Below are positions 11,401 through 21,477 of a DNA stretch of 64,000 nt, one piece after another. Within the stretch, counting starts at the first letter, position 1. Each line of letters starts with the position of its first letter. Under the pieces are notes generated by a model. That model saw nothing but the letters and a program-made list of their open reading frames with translations. It searched no databases and had not been told where the DNA came from. Source of the DNA: Phoronis australis (taxonomy: Eukaryota > Phoronida > Phoronidae); NCBI GenBank assembly GCA_002633005.1, contig NMRA01000039.1, positions 1,221,471 through 1,285,470 on the forward strand. Reading direction: 5' to 3'. The position numbers and the translations under genes are program-made.

Positions 11401-14400
11401 CATTTTTTTTTACTCAAGTGGTTTACTTGAGCACACAGCGTGTCTTACATAGGTTGCTTGCTGTGGCGTCACTACGTTGTATTTTCCATTAAAGCTACAT
11501 TTCGCTCCGTTTAGCAGGCTAAAACGAAAATCGAATTGGACCTTTTACTATCATAAAATTGTTCTCAAAATATTCCTTACCATAGCAGGATTCCATTTTA
11601 GGCCATGGGTTGTAGGCCACAGGAGGCCTAGAAAACCACTTCTGTGACCATTTTAGGGGGGCAATTTAATTCAGGTGTTTTTGATGTCACAAATCATTAT
11701 ACTTTATGAATCAAAAAAGTTTCCACGTTTAAACTTGCACATTTTTGTGAAATTTGATGTTAAAACTGTGCCTATTCAGCAAATTTTACATGGAATTAAA
11801 AAAGTTAGAAAAGAAGAAAATTAAGTGTCTATAAAGGATGATACTGTAGATAATATTCCTACAGGCTGTATTAAGTCATAATAAACACAAATTTTGTTGT
11901 GTTTTTCAATTAAAACATAGAATTATGGAAGAAATATGAATTTATGGGTGTCACCTGTTGGTGAAATAAGGAACTACTATTCATAGTGTTTTATAAAACA
12001 TAAATGCTGTTTTTACTGTTGGTAAAACTATAATTATCAAACTGTCTATGACTCACTTTTATTTTATCACATATTTACTAATCTGTCATACAAAAACAAT
12101 CACTGCTACAAGTCCAAAGCATACAATTTTTCAAAAAATGACGACAAAAAGTATAGAATAGCAACAAATGCAATTGGATGAAGTACAAGATGCCGAGAAA
12201 TTAACAAGAAAAAAAGCCATTACTAGAGATGTAAATATGAAAATCGAAAAATGTTTCACAAATCACCAGGCTCACTGGACCAGTTACTAGCCTGGTTTCT
12301 GTCACTTGATGAGATGTCTATCCAAGTTCCTCCGGCTGGGATGCAAGTCCATCACACTGTGTCTCATCATCTGACTCAATTTCATCACTAACTTCGACAT
12401 TCCCACAGTTTTGGCAATTGCACATTTCAGTGCATTTTAGTCCAGCATTTACAGAAGAACAAATGTTTGTTTAACAACAATTCACGCTGATTCCGTTTTG
12501 AACTAAGGAATTGTAGAATAGGGTAAATTCTCAGTAATTTCAATTTCAGATTTCTAGTTCGGACACATACATTACAACCTCTTTTGGATAAAGTTTCCTC
12601 CAGGAGTGACTTTAACAGAGTCAAATGCAGTATTTCCCCATGCGAGATTATTCGTTGCTCCACAACTTCAAAGCAAAACTCTTGAAGTACATCTGAAAAT
12701 TTCACTATCATTAGATTTCTGTTTTGTCAGTAGTCTTAGGAAGCTTTTGTAGCAAGAACGATGGTATTTGACTTCGAGTGCTACCAGATCTCTTCCCTGT
12801 ACTATGATCAAAAGGTCCATGCCATTTCCTGCCATGGCAGCATCCAAAAACAACCCACCTAAAACCAAGCAAATTAAAAATAAAAACCGTTGTCAGAGTT
12901 TAAAAATATGGAAAGCATTGTAGGCCTGTCCTACAAAATGATAGATGTTGACATGTACTCAAGTCTTTATTACAAGAACTGAATGGAAGTAAAAAGAATG
13001 ATCAAAAGACAGATAGTAAACACTCAAAATAAGACATGCATATACACAGCCTAACATTTTGTGCTCAAAAGTGAAAAAGATACCTATGGGCTTGTATGCA
13101 AAATGGTCTTGAAAACAAATTTTTGTTTGAAAGTTAACAGTGGTGGATTTAGAGGGGGGCCAAGGGGGCCATGGCCCCCCTAAGATTCTCCCAGATTCCA
13201 TTTGGCAGTTCCTGAGTGCGAATGTCTGACCGGCAAAATCCTGGCTAATACACAGCCCTAGCCCTCCATAACTGAAAATCCTGGATCCGCCCCTCGTTAA
13301 CATATAATTTCAGATATGCACACAAGTCTTTACAACCATGCAAGTATTCTAAATTGTGGTTTATTCACTCAAATAAATTTTGTTATTTCAAAAAACACAT
13401 AACAGTAAAACTTTTGAATATAGTGTTCCAACAACACTGTAAAAAATTACTTTGAAAGCAAACCAACAGCAAACTATGTTGAATGAGTAAAAACTCAATA
13501 AAAATGACTGTTCTCAAAATATTTGTTATGTGCTTTGTTACTCTTCAACCATATGTGTGAAGCTGCACCTACATATGAAATTCAGGCACCTGTGCGCCTT
13601 TTAGCAAAACCTGAGAGTAAAAGTAGCTAGAAAATGTTAAAGGTGATGCTCCAGATATAGATGCATTCTGTAGTCAATGATTACATTATAGTATAACTAG
13701 TTAAACTAAAACGACGAGCGTCGGTAATAAAATATATTAAAATATCCCCACGTTTTGAGTGATGCCCTCTTTGTCAAGGGTGTGCTATGGACTATTTTAT
13801 ATTGTTATTCATGGGTAACCGCACGGCATTCCAACATCTATTTGATTTCAATAATGACATTGATGGCAAATCACCTGGGCCCAGGGTGTAATCTCCAAAC
13901 TCAGACTCAAAGCCTAACTATCCACAGTTCACAATTCAAGTGAATTTACTAGAATTGTGGAATGCAATTGGTCAGTTTTCGAGCTGACCTTCGAGTATGG
14001 AGATTACCTCTCCCCCATCCCTGGACATTACAAAAATATAATTTTGATAGATATCTTACACCATGCCCAGATTTATGGTTACTGAGAAAATAACAATGTA
14101 CACTGCAGAAAATGGTCATCTTGTTATTAGATTATGTGCCCTACCTGCATTTGAATGCCATCACACGGCCGAATATTCAGTGAATTATGTGGATGATCCA
14201 TCCAAACACAAGCAGGCTAGACACAGAATCCAGGGAACACAGTCTTTTTACCAGTTGTACATATGAGGGCTTTCCAGTCAGTTCGTACTTTAGCCAACTC
14301 GCACCCAAGTCAACTAGTACCCGTGCTAAAAACATTACTAATAAATTTTCATTTTCATTCACTAAATAACAGGTAATATTGAGTCGTTTGGCATAAATAT

Positions 14401-17400
14401 GACACGATTGATTGATTTTAATCACTGCTTTGCCAAGTTACATAGTTTTGAAATACTTTTGAAATTTGACTTGGGTACGTGTTGATTTGGGTATGAAGTG
14501 ACCTGTTTCCTACTGTGGCACTTACTCAGTGACTTGCATCAATTTATCATACTCCCACGAAAAATTTAACACTCACCAACATCTTGGTCGTAATCAGGGG
14601 TTCTATTCTCGGCATACTTAAGAGTTTCGCAATCTTTCCTTTTCGCTCTTTCAATTTTTGTAACGCAAGTAAGATTGTATAACATGTTTTGTGATACTAT
14701 ACTACTGCCTGAAACCCACGACCACGCCAATCCCTGAAGTTACTGGGCACGTGCGCTATTTTCTAACGACCAATTTTAGGATTGGCCAACCCCAATTAAC
14801 TCTGAGGCGTTTTCAGGAGTCCAGGCCCGTAGCCAGCATTGCGCGAGGGGTGGCTCGAATTTCTAGAAAGGTGGAACTTTTGCAAACGTCGACACTCGAG
14901 ATTTCGTTAAGGCGCTTGACGCAGCTTAATTATGGGGAAGGGGAATCTGTATCCACGGCAACGATGACTCTCAGCTCTATGTTCCTGAGATAAGACGGAA
15001 TTTGTAATACCAGAAATGAGGATGTTGCTCACCAAAAAGGGAATAAAATTCGGACGTAATGTGATCAATAAATATAGCCTAATGTTCCCGCGTTACCTCA
15101 TGCCAAACTTTCAAATCGGGCTTTTTTAAATGAGTAATTACACCTCATTGCACACACTGACGGGAATATTTAGTCGGAGAATGATTTGACGTAATTTTTC
15201 ATCTGATTGTATTTTTGTTACACCGCTGGAAATGAGAACAGTCCATTATTGCGAAGGTTCGCTACTTCGAAAATGTCTAAAATTTCTGACTCAGGTGTAA
15301 CTGTTGTACTTTTACATGCAAAAATGAACGACACTTCGGTTATTATATGCAACTATACCAACAACAATACACCCGGTTAATAAATCACTTTGTTTGGATT
15401 TCATGTGCGCGTGAAATTGTCCGCATGTCTTACGAATACGGAAAAATGAGCACGTACTTGCATTTCTAAAAGAATATGAAGTAGGAATGTTGATGAATTA
15501 TCAACCATGATACATTCATCAATCCCATGTCAAGATCGCATCATCTTACATCGCGACAGAAAAGTTTAGGGTCGCTGCGCTTCAACCTCACCCACCGGAA
15601 CTACTCCTACGGCCGGATCGAAACTAAATGTAGTTAGTAGGGTACCCTGTCCACTGCCAGTCTTCACGAAGTCTCATTCAGTCTTATAAAATTTAAAACC
15701 GCCATTGGTCGCCGCATCCCAGACCTGAGGAATCACTGACGATTGCCAGTGATTGGAACTGCGCTCGTTTGTGAACAATGTGTATCAATCTTTTCGAGAC
15801 TATTCAACTCTTGCACACCCTTTAAATGGTTACTAATGGACACAAATACAATAATCATTCATTTTCATTTCTGAATCATTAGTAGAAAATCAGAGTGAAT
15901 GAACTGTCGGAGTCCTGGTTGCGGAATTGTGGACATTCGAAGTGGTGAACTTTCGAAGGTAGCGAACCTTCGGAGTAGCGAACCTTCTGACATGTACATA
16001 TAGCCTTGGAAATCTTTTCCATCAAAATTGTAGCTCGAATGAATTATGCGAGGCTGTGCACCATTGACATTGATTTACAAGAGAAGACTTTCTTCATTGA
16101 CCAAAATTTTAATTAGGTCTAAACTTACCTAATAATGTGCGACATGCGCGCACCCAGCCTTAAACAGTACACACCATGGATTTTTCTACATTCTGAATTT
16201 ATTGGTGGCCACACACTAAATGTATGACGTAAAATTTAGCTAAATCCATGTTTATTTTGTGTAATCAGCTCGAAATTTTGATTTTTCTTTCAATTTTGCC
16301 AATTTTCACATTTCCCGCCATGTGACGTCATGGGTTGAACAAAAGAGATCAGTGACAAGCATTGAACAATGGCGGAGAGTAGGAAATTTGAAAGCGACGA
16401 CGATTATGAGCAAGAATTGAAAGAATACTATGAAAAAACGTATGGGAATGGTGGCCAGGATGAGGAAATGGGGTTGAACGAAAGCGAGAACGAGTTTGAT
16501 GTGCTTCCGGCTGCGTACTTTTCTACTTTGAGGCCTTACAAACGGGATCCTCCCGCGAGAGAAGCGTTCTCGGGCTCGGCCAGTCAACCCAGTCATCCAA
16601 CGGACGATCCTGAATAAAGAGCTGATGTTTCTGAATGGTAAATACCGGTATTGTCCTTTATTGAACCACCGTAACGTCTCCTCTGACTGGAGTCGAAACA
16701 CGAGTCCTCAGAAGGCAGCCCCGGACCGAATCGCTTGGTCTACGCTGAGGTCCCACACTCTCGTTCGGCGCAAGAAGCGATGCCACTTCTGCGCAACTTT
16801 GGCGTACTTCAGAACACCAAGATGTTCTCCGTCTGGCTGCTGTTGCTGCAGCCTGCGCAAACACATCTTTTCATCCCTCTCGACGCTAAATATACTTTGC
16901 TTTCACTTCACTCTGTACGGAAACGCACACACGTGTACACGCATGCATGTCAATACACCAATCCACAATCAAAGTGGACACTTAATGATTAAAATATTTG
17001 GCGATCACTTTCAATTCGAAATTTGAAAATGCCTGCACTTATAACCCATTTCTGCTCTACTTCGGGGGAACTCTCTCGATACTATTATAGTTTGGGCTAG
17101 GCCTAGACATTTACTTCTATATTTTCTTGTTACCCTATGATGTAGAAACCACGCGCTTTCAATAACATAAAGCCTCCTCTAATCGTTATCTACGCAGTCA
17201 CCACTCGGACCGGTTACGACCCGATGATTATGTGAAGTGCTTAACATCAGAAGTAAATTCAAAATTAATATTAACTTGGTTATGATTGTGGTTAGTAGAA
17301 CTAGTAGCTACAAAAAATTGTAGTCCATCTAGTAAATCCTATCTTATCGTATCGGATAGGCTGGGGCTGGACCTTTTCGATCGAACCCCCCTGGCTACGG

Positions 17401-19970
17401 GCCTGGAGTCGATGATAAATGATTTCGCGGTAAGAAACATTTTGAGACCGATTTCTGGATTTTATGAGAGTAAGAAGACCAATTTGACTTTCGTTTTTAT
17501 AACCAAACTGAACATGGCGAATGAAACTTTTAATATTTAATGTTAGATTGATGAGTTCATGCCTGCCAAGCATAAAAATTTCAATAGAACTAAGTCAAGA
17601 TGCACTTGTGCTATTCTAAAAAAATGCTTTGGTTTTCGGGCGTGTTTTGTCATTTTTTTGAAATTGCCGCACCTGTGAGCTAATCAAATCAAAATCAGTC
17701 CCACTGATGCAATGACCGAATCAACTGCCAGTCTATTGACTAGTCAGTTCGCAATTCACACTTTCATTTGAAATGCATGTAGTGCTGTTAACAGAATAAA
17801 TACAAGTTCTCGACAGGTAGTCGTTTAATTCGATTTATCACAAGCTAGCGGTGGAGCAGACCACGCACAGGGAAGGCACTTGGCGTCAGGTGCATATCGA
17901 CTGATACATTATTTTTCAGACCTAGTCATAATAATTAAAGGCTGCGACTGTCGATGAGATAACATGTCTCTCTGCATCATAACATGAACGCAATGCTGGC
18001 TTTTGAAAAAAGTTTAAAAAACTGAACCTTACTACAAATGATGCGGGCTGGTATTTATTTTTGAAAGAGTGAAACGCAGGTTTCAAAAATGACAAAAATG
18101 CAAGGAAAACCCGATTTGAGTCTTAACGCCAGCGAATACCTATATGTGAGTTTTGACTTGCACTAGTTTTTTTCGGTTCTAATATCACGACAAATCGTCT
18201 GCACTCAATGTTCGTCACAGTTGGAAGAAATGCGAGAGGGAAGGAAAAAGGTAGGAGCGATGGAGAGAACTGTATACTCCACGTAAGCTAAAATAGGTCA
18301 ATATAGTCATACTTGTGTGTTTTGTTTCAGCTTTCAATTCCCTCATCGATGCTGTAATGGCGTTCGCTGTTCTCATAAGCGCCACTGTGTACGCAGAAAA
18401 CCAAAAAATCTGGTACTTGGACCCCATTGTTGGAATTTGTTGTGCCCTGTTCTTTCTTATTTACGGCATTAGGTAGGTTCCGGAAATCTTCGAGAAGTCT
18501 AGAATCTAACGATTAGCGATTCAGTGTGGACGTGACAAAATTCCTCGTGTTAACTTCAGCTACAACACTTCCGTTTTTGGGAGACTCGTGACTGTAAACT
18601 TTATGCACTTCGACATTTTGCGATGGTGCGCACGCTTTGAAGTTTAAAATGAACAATCAGCGTAATTGGTGTTCTCATGAAAAGTAAACTATTGTCAGAA
18701 AGTTGGTATTCAGATAATTACGCTCCCTACAACTATTTCCGAAAAATAATCAAATCTCACTTGAGCGAAATTGAGTCTCCGAAAATATACACTGAACTGC
18801 TACTTACTAAAACACTTTCTACACATTATTTCTAGACTGTGACGCACTCATAGTTACTTGGATAAATCTTTATTCAACAATTGGGAAGAGGGAGCATACG
18901 GCAACATTTCTGAGTTAAGTCTTCATGAAAGAGACCCCAGAACAATAATTAAACAGCCCGACCAATAGTCTTAGTTGGTAAGGAAATCATTTCGATTGTT
19001 TTTTGATAAAACAGAAATTCGCCCTGCTTACTTGGGTAGAAAACGGAAATCGGGTGAAGTCTTCATGACATAAAATCGGTCCCATAATACCCTAAAAATC
19101 AAGTTTTGACTGCTGTTGTGCGAGGGTAACCGTTTTTCTTCACTCAGGAATCCCACCTGCGTTCTTTCCAGTAAAATAAGGTTGTCTTTTCATGACTGCA
19201 ACTCTTTTCTCACGCCGCGCTGCATTTCCGTCAATGCAGCCTTTTTCGTCGACGGGTTTCTGATTTCATGACGACTCTACAATTCTTATAACGAAATCCG
19301 ACAGGGCTAAAGTGTGTCAAAACTGAAGGGACACGAGGCCTGTATACTACAGCAATAATGAACAACCGCAATTCACGGGCCGGTTTAGGCAGTAGACCGA
19401 CTACCTTCCGTTGAAAAGCTTTCAAAAACCTTCATTTTGTCAAAAGCACTCGTATAAGTTAAGTCAATTTCGTGAAGGAAACTAGAAGAAAATCACCTTC
19501 AAATCAAGTAAAACTTCTGAATCATTACTCCCAAATTTAGTGACTGAGGACAACAGTCATTTTTTTTCAAAACTACCCGCAACAACAGTAGCTTTCTATT
19601 TGTGTGGGGTAGTGAATTTTCCTTCAAGGGGAATTTCTGCACCCTTATTGAGGAAAATTTCATGGGATTTGAAAATATTTCTGTGGGAATGACACACGGT
19701 TTCAGCCGCAAAATCGAATAATTAGCACTATAATTGCGACTCTGTTTGCGTTGGCCAGCGCCCAACGAAATCTTCTAACATCATGGACCCACGACGTCTT
19801 GCGCGCCTGGGCTGTGTACACTACACCCCAACAACTAAACACGTAATTTATGAACAAAAATGAGATTACTAGCAGGACACCGACAACTCCAAAATGGATT
19901 ATTTTAAATTTTCAGATTGCTAATAGCATACGTGCCGCAGAAATTACCACCCGCAGAGGAAGCCGAATAA
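5412..19970 (+). CDS. TMEM163: TMEM163, CDF-like zinc transporter (8 exons, 246 aa)
   Basis: Multi-pass membrane protein; family members export zinc at the plasma membrane and in endolysosomal or synaptic vesicles. Coding exons: 5412-5481, 5704-5829, 6416-6459, 8571-8665, 10047-10143, 11087-11198, 18331-18472, 19916-19970. All have GT-AG borders and matching phases, and they sum to 741 nt. The N-terminus (1-45) is hydrophilic; helix 1 includes VAIVISSISVVVTIVMGV (45-62). Exons 3-4 give TFGFACGAVLDSLTSS and the family signature VIWRYWGA. Exon 5 gives ACISLGILF, exon 6 ITKYWLGTKL, exon 7 AFNSLIDAVMAF and IWYLDP, all close to vertebrate TMEM163 as I recall it (289 aa). The first exon is least certain: its donor is GTTTGA, though its phase fits. 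In the helix-2 metal motif the first Asp is Gly82 (GAVLD86), while helix 5 carries an extra Asp188. ATTAAA at 20075 may serve as poly(A) signal. Confidence 0.9.
6594..6722 (+). repeat. Family D foldback element, copy 1
   Basis: About 130 bp bounded by inverted repeats: GTTCAGTAACGCTAGGACC at the left and its near-perfect reverse complement at the right (22 of 24 positions pair over the longer arm). The interior carries AATCTCGCGAAGTCTTGC. It lies in TMEM163 intron 3. It has no coding capacity, so it is MITE-like. Confidence 0.8.
7732..7839. repeat. Foldback with 30-bp near-perfect hairpin
   Basis: Arms 7758-7787 and 7790-7819 pair over 30 bp with one mismatch; the outer 24 bp are perfect and include GCAGTGAGCCTCGC. 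ACTCACGC recurs further out on both sides, so the element probably spans about 7732-7839. It lies in TMEM163 intron 3. Confidence 0.75.
8116..8270 (+). repeat. Family A element, copy 1
   Basis: About 155 bp family. In this orientation it starts near GGCGGATTTAGAGGGGG, passes CCATTTGGCAGTTC, AATGTCTGAC and GGCTAATAC, and ends CCTGGATCCGCCCCT. The two ends are short inverted repeats (GGCGGAT and ATCCGCC). This copy lies 300 bp before TMEM163 exon 4. Confidence 0.85.
9499..9763. repeat. 265-bp foldback with about 90-bp arms
   Basis: The left arm (from GCACCCTTACCACACACTG, with GCAAAAACTTACC, GAACCTGAGCTCCA and CACTCACC) pairs with the right arm read in reverse (GCACCCTTACACACATGG, GCAAAAAC, GAACCTGAACTCCA, CACTCTTACC). 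The centre is about 70 bp and includes T9. It lies in TMEM163 intron 4 and has no coding capacity. Confidence 0.75.
10671..10849. repeat. Divergent family A-type element
   Basis: Bounded by CAGGGGCGGATACAAGG and CCTGGAATCCGCCCCTG, the same terminal inverted repeat as family A, but the interior is unlike the other copies. It could be an old copy or a related internal-deletion type. Confidence 0.5.
12318..12868 (-). pseudogene. Decayed transposon-type gene fragment (YHxSCY ... GLKCTEMCxCxxC)
   Basis: Read on the minus strand after an acceptor-like TTGGTTTTAG, the first frame gives EVKYHRSCYKSFLR. A frameshift near 12710 moves to a second frame with SDVLQEFCFEVVEQRII and RTRNLKLKLL. A third frame near 12450 ends SVNAGLKCTEMCNCQNCGN plus an acidic tail and stop at 12318-12320. 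This order (YHxSCY, a helical segment, the RTxxLKxxLL stretch, a Cys-rich tail) is one I recognise from lineage-expanded, transposon-associated proteins of invertebrate genomes. I cannot assign the superfamily. Two frame changes mark it as broken. It lies antisense in TMEM163 intron 6. Confidence 0.6.
13141..13294 (+). repeat. Family A element, copy 2
   Basis: Near-complete copy from GGTGGATTTAGAGGGGGG to CCTGGATCCGCCCCT, containing CCATTTGGCAGTTC and AATGTCTGACCGGCAAAATC. It lies in TMEM163 intron 6. Confidence 0.85.
14821..15065 (+). repeat. Family H interspersed repeat, copy 2
   Basis: Starts CCAGGCCCGTAGCCAGC and continues with TTTTGCAAACGTCGACACT and AAGACGGAATTTGTAAT, as in copy 1. It also includes GGCTCGAATTTCTAGAAAGG, which resembles the subterminal part of family B, so families B and H may share ancestry at one end. 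Confidence 0.6.
15930..15992 (-). repeat. TTCGCTACTCCGAAGG-type short tandem repeat
   Basis: On the reverse strand this reads GAAGGTTCGCTACTCCGAAG followed by further GAAxGTTC-ACTAC units. It matches the unit that surrounds the family C element at 62400-62540. A single unit also occurs near 15258. Confidence 0.5.
16143..16160 (+). repeat. Family B terminal repeat fragment
   Basis: CATGCGCGCACCCAGCCT is the 5' terminus of family B. What follows does not match the full copies, so this is a solo or heavily decayed end. Confidence 0.45.
16369..16617 (+). CDS. Possible small hypothetical protein (82 aa)
   Basis: Open frame with a favourable start (GAACAATGG), an acidic N-terminus (KFESDDDYEQELKEYY) and the phrase YFSTLRPYKRDPP. 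It ends TAA, and AATAAA overlaps the stop. Upstream lies TGACGTCA, a palindromic CRE-type site. I do not recognise it. It sits in a TMEM163 intron on the same strand. It may be the start of a spliced transposon-type ORF, a small gene or chance. Confidence 0.3.
   Translation: MAESRKFESDDDYEQELKEYYEKTYGNGGQDEEMGLNESENEFDVLPAAYFSTLRPYKRDPPAREAFSGSASQPSHPTDDPE
17352..17412 (-). repeat. Family H repeat fragment, copy 3
   Basis: CTGGCTACGGGCCTGG is the reverse complement of the family H start. Only about 60 bp can be related to the other copies. Confidence 0.45.
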
Positions 19971-20054
19971 CCCGTCGGGACCGGTACGTGATGACCTCTA
20001 TTGGATGATGTAGTCAGCACAAAGCAATACACTGTTTTCGTTAAAATTGACTTG

Positions 20055-20060
20055 TTTATT
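20055..20060 (-). terminator. Candidate poly(A) signal of SDHAF3
   Basis: TTTATT, that is AATAAA on the minus strand, lies about 1.4 kb past the SDHAF3 stop and only 85 bp past the TMEM163 stop. If it is used, the SDHAF3 3' untranslated region includes the 89-bp array and the two transcripts' tails nearly meet or overlap. Confidence 0.35.
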
Positions 20061-20074
20061 GTATTACTCATGTT

Positions 20075-20080
20075 ATTAAA
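20075..20080 (+). terminator. Candidate poly(A) signal of TMEM163
   Basis: ATTAAA, the common variant hexamer, 105 bp after the TMEM163 stop. I saw no canonical AATAAA nearby on this strand. Confidence 0.3.
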
Positions 20081-20670
20081 TTGATCAAAAGTTCAGAAAC
20101 TACTGTTACTGGTTTGTTCACAAAATATATCTGATATTTCTTTACAGCACTATTTTGCACAAAGAACTTAAAACAAACAAATGATGCATTTTTTTCTGAC
20201 AGCTGTCAGTAAAGATCTCGCGACATGGGGTGAGAGACGAAATTCCTAGGAACACAGATCATAATTTCTATTTTTACATATCAATTATTCATTTTCATCA
20301 ACAGAAAAAGACAAGGTATCACTACACTAAAGCATAATTTACAAGATTTATCCAAAACCTTTGTTGAGATGCTTCAACTCACTCAAGTCAAATATCACTT
20401 GTCAGTCCGCATATGAACAACATCCGATGAAACACAATCCATAGTACCACAATCCATTCACATACAACACACAAAAGTAATATTCACCGGCTGTGGATCA
20501 TCACCTTTATAATGCAACTTTTAAGAAAAACTACCACACACCTACACTTACAGTGTTCTCAACAACTGAAAATCCAAACCTGTTGGAAGTGCGCAAATGG
20601 TAACAATCATGGCATAGGATACACACAGCAGCTAAAATTTTCAACAGTGCAAATGAAGTTGGTCTTGTAT

Positions 20671-21026
20671 TAACTTAAATGCACATTTATCCACTTTGCT
20701 GCATGATGTACGGCGTTGTTGAGGCTCATAGACATTGTTAGCTACAAAAACGTCTTTTTTAACTTAAATGCACATTTATCCACTTTGCTGCATGAAGTAC
20801 GGCGTTGTTGAGGCTTATAGACATTGTTAGCTACAAAAACGTCTTTTTTAACTTAAATGCACATTTATCCACTTTGCTGCATGATGTACGGCGTTGTTGA
20901 GGCTCATAGACATTGTTAGCTACAAAAACGTCTTTTTTAACTTAAATGCACATTTATCCACTTTGCTGCATGATGTACGGCGTTGTTGAGGCTCATAGAC
21001 ATTGTTAGCTACAAAAACGTCTTTTT
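20671..21026. repeat. 89-bp tandem repeat, four copies
   Basis: Exact period 89 bp: units begin at 20671, 20760, 20849 and 20938 with TAACTTAAATGCACATTTAT and end in a T run. Copies 1, 3 and 4 look identical by eye; copy 2 differs by two bases (GAAGTACGG for GATGTACGG, GCTTATAG for GCTCATAG). Such homogeneity means recent expansion or gene conversion. It lies downstream of the SDHAF3 stop. Confidence 0.92.
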
Positions 21027-21477
21027 TCCAGACTGGTCGGTCTTTTTTCAAACAAACCTTTAAAATGTGCCAGAAGTGCACCGACATGGCCAGAGCATTT
21101 TCATAAGAAATAAACCCTGAAAGTGACCAATAGAAGTGAAGCATTATATATGAATACAGAAAAACTGGCTTCAGTTTGATCCAAGGAGACCGAGAGGCTT
21201 TACCCGTGTATTGAGTACTCCCGACTTGTCCCAAGGGCTGAGTGCATGAACTGAAACAGCTGCAAGGCAGAACTTTTTGTTCGTATTCAGCGAAGATCCA
21301 GTTGTGCACCTCCGTGGTTCACTGCATGACAACTTTTCAAGCAATGCCTCTGTATGTCAAGACAAGACAGTATGTTTCCCCCATTGCATGTTTTCAAGTA
21401 TAGCTCAAGAAATAACTCAGAACATGACCGTCTATACCTGCATCCCAACAACCCCTCCATCTGGGAAAGATGTCGCG

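Larger units (their letters stand above)
11199..18330 (+). other. TMEM163 intron 6 (7.1 kb)
   Basis: Bounded by donor GTGAGC at 11199 and acceptor TTTGTTTCAG at 18321-18330. Besides the listed repeats and the transposon fragment I see one small open frame at 16369 and no further exon of TMEM163. The phase across the junction (ACTGACG / CTTTCAAT) is continuous, so no exon is missing. Confidence 0.8.

Noticed and set aside
12959-13303. Minus-strand 114-codon frame
   Set aside because: Its N-terminal third is the translation of a family A repeat, which gives similar Gly/Pro-rich peptides at every copy.
20920-21309. Minus-strand open frame of 129 codons
   Set aside because: It crosses the last 89-bp repeat unit and its first part is the probable SDHAF3 3' untranslated region. 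No recognisable protein.
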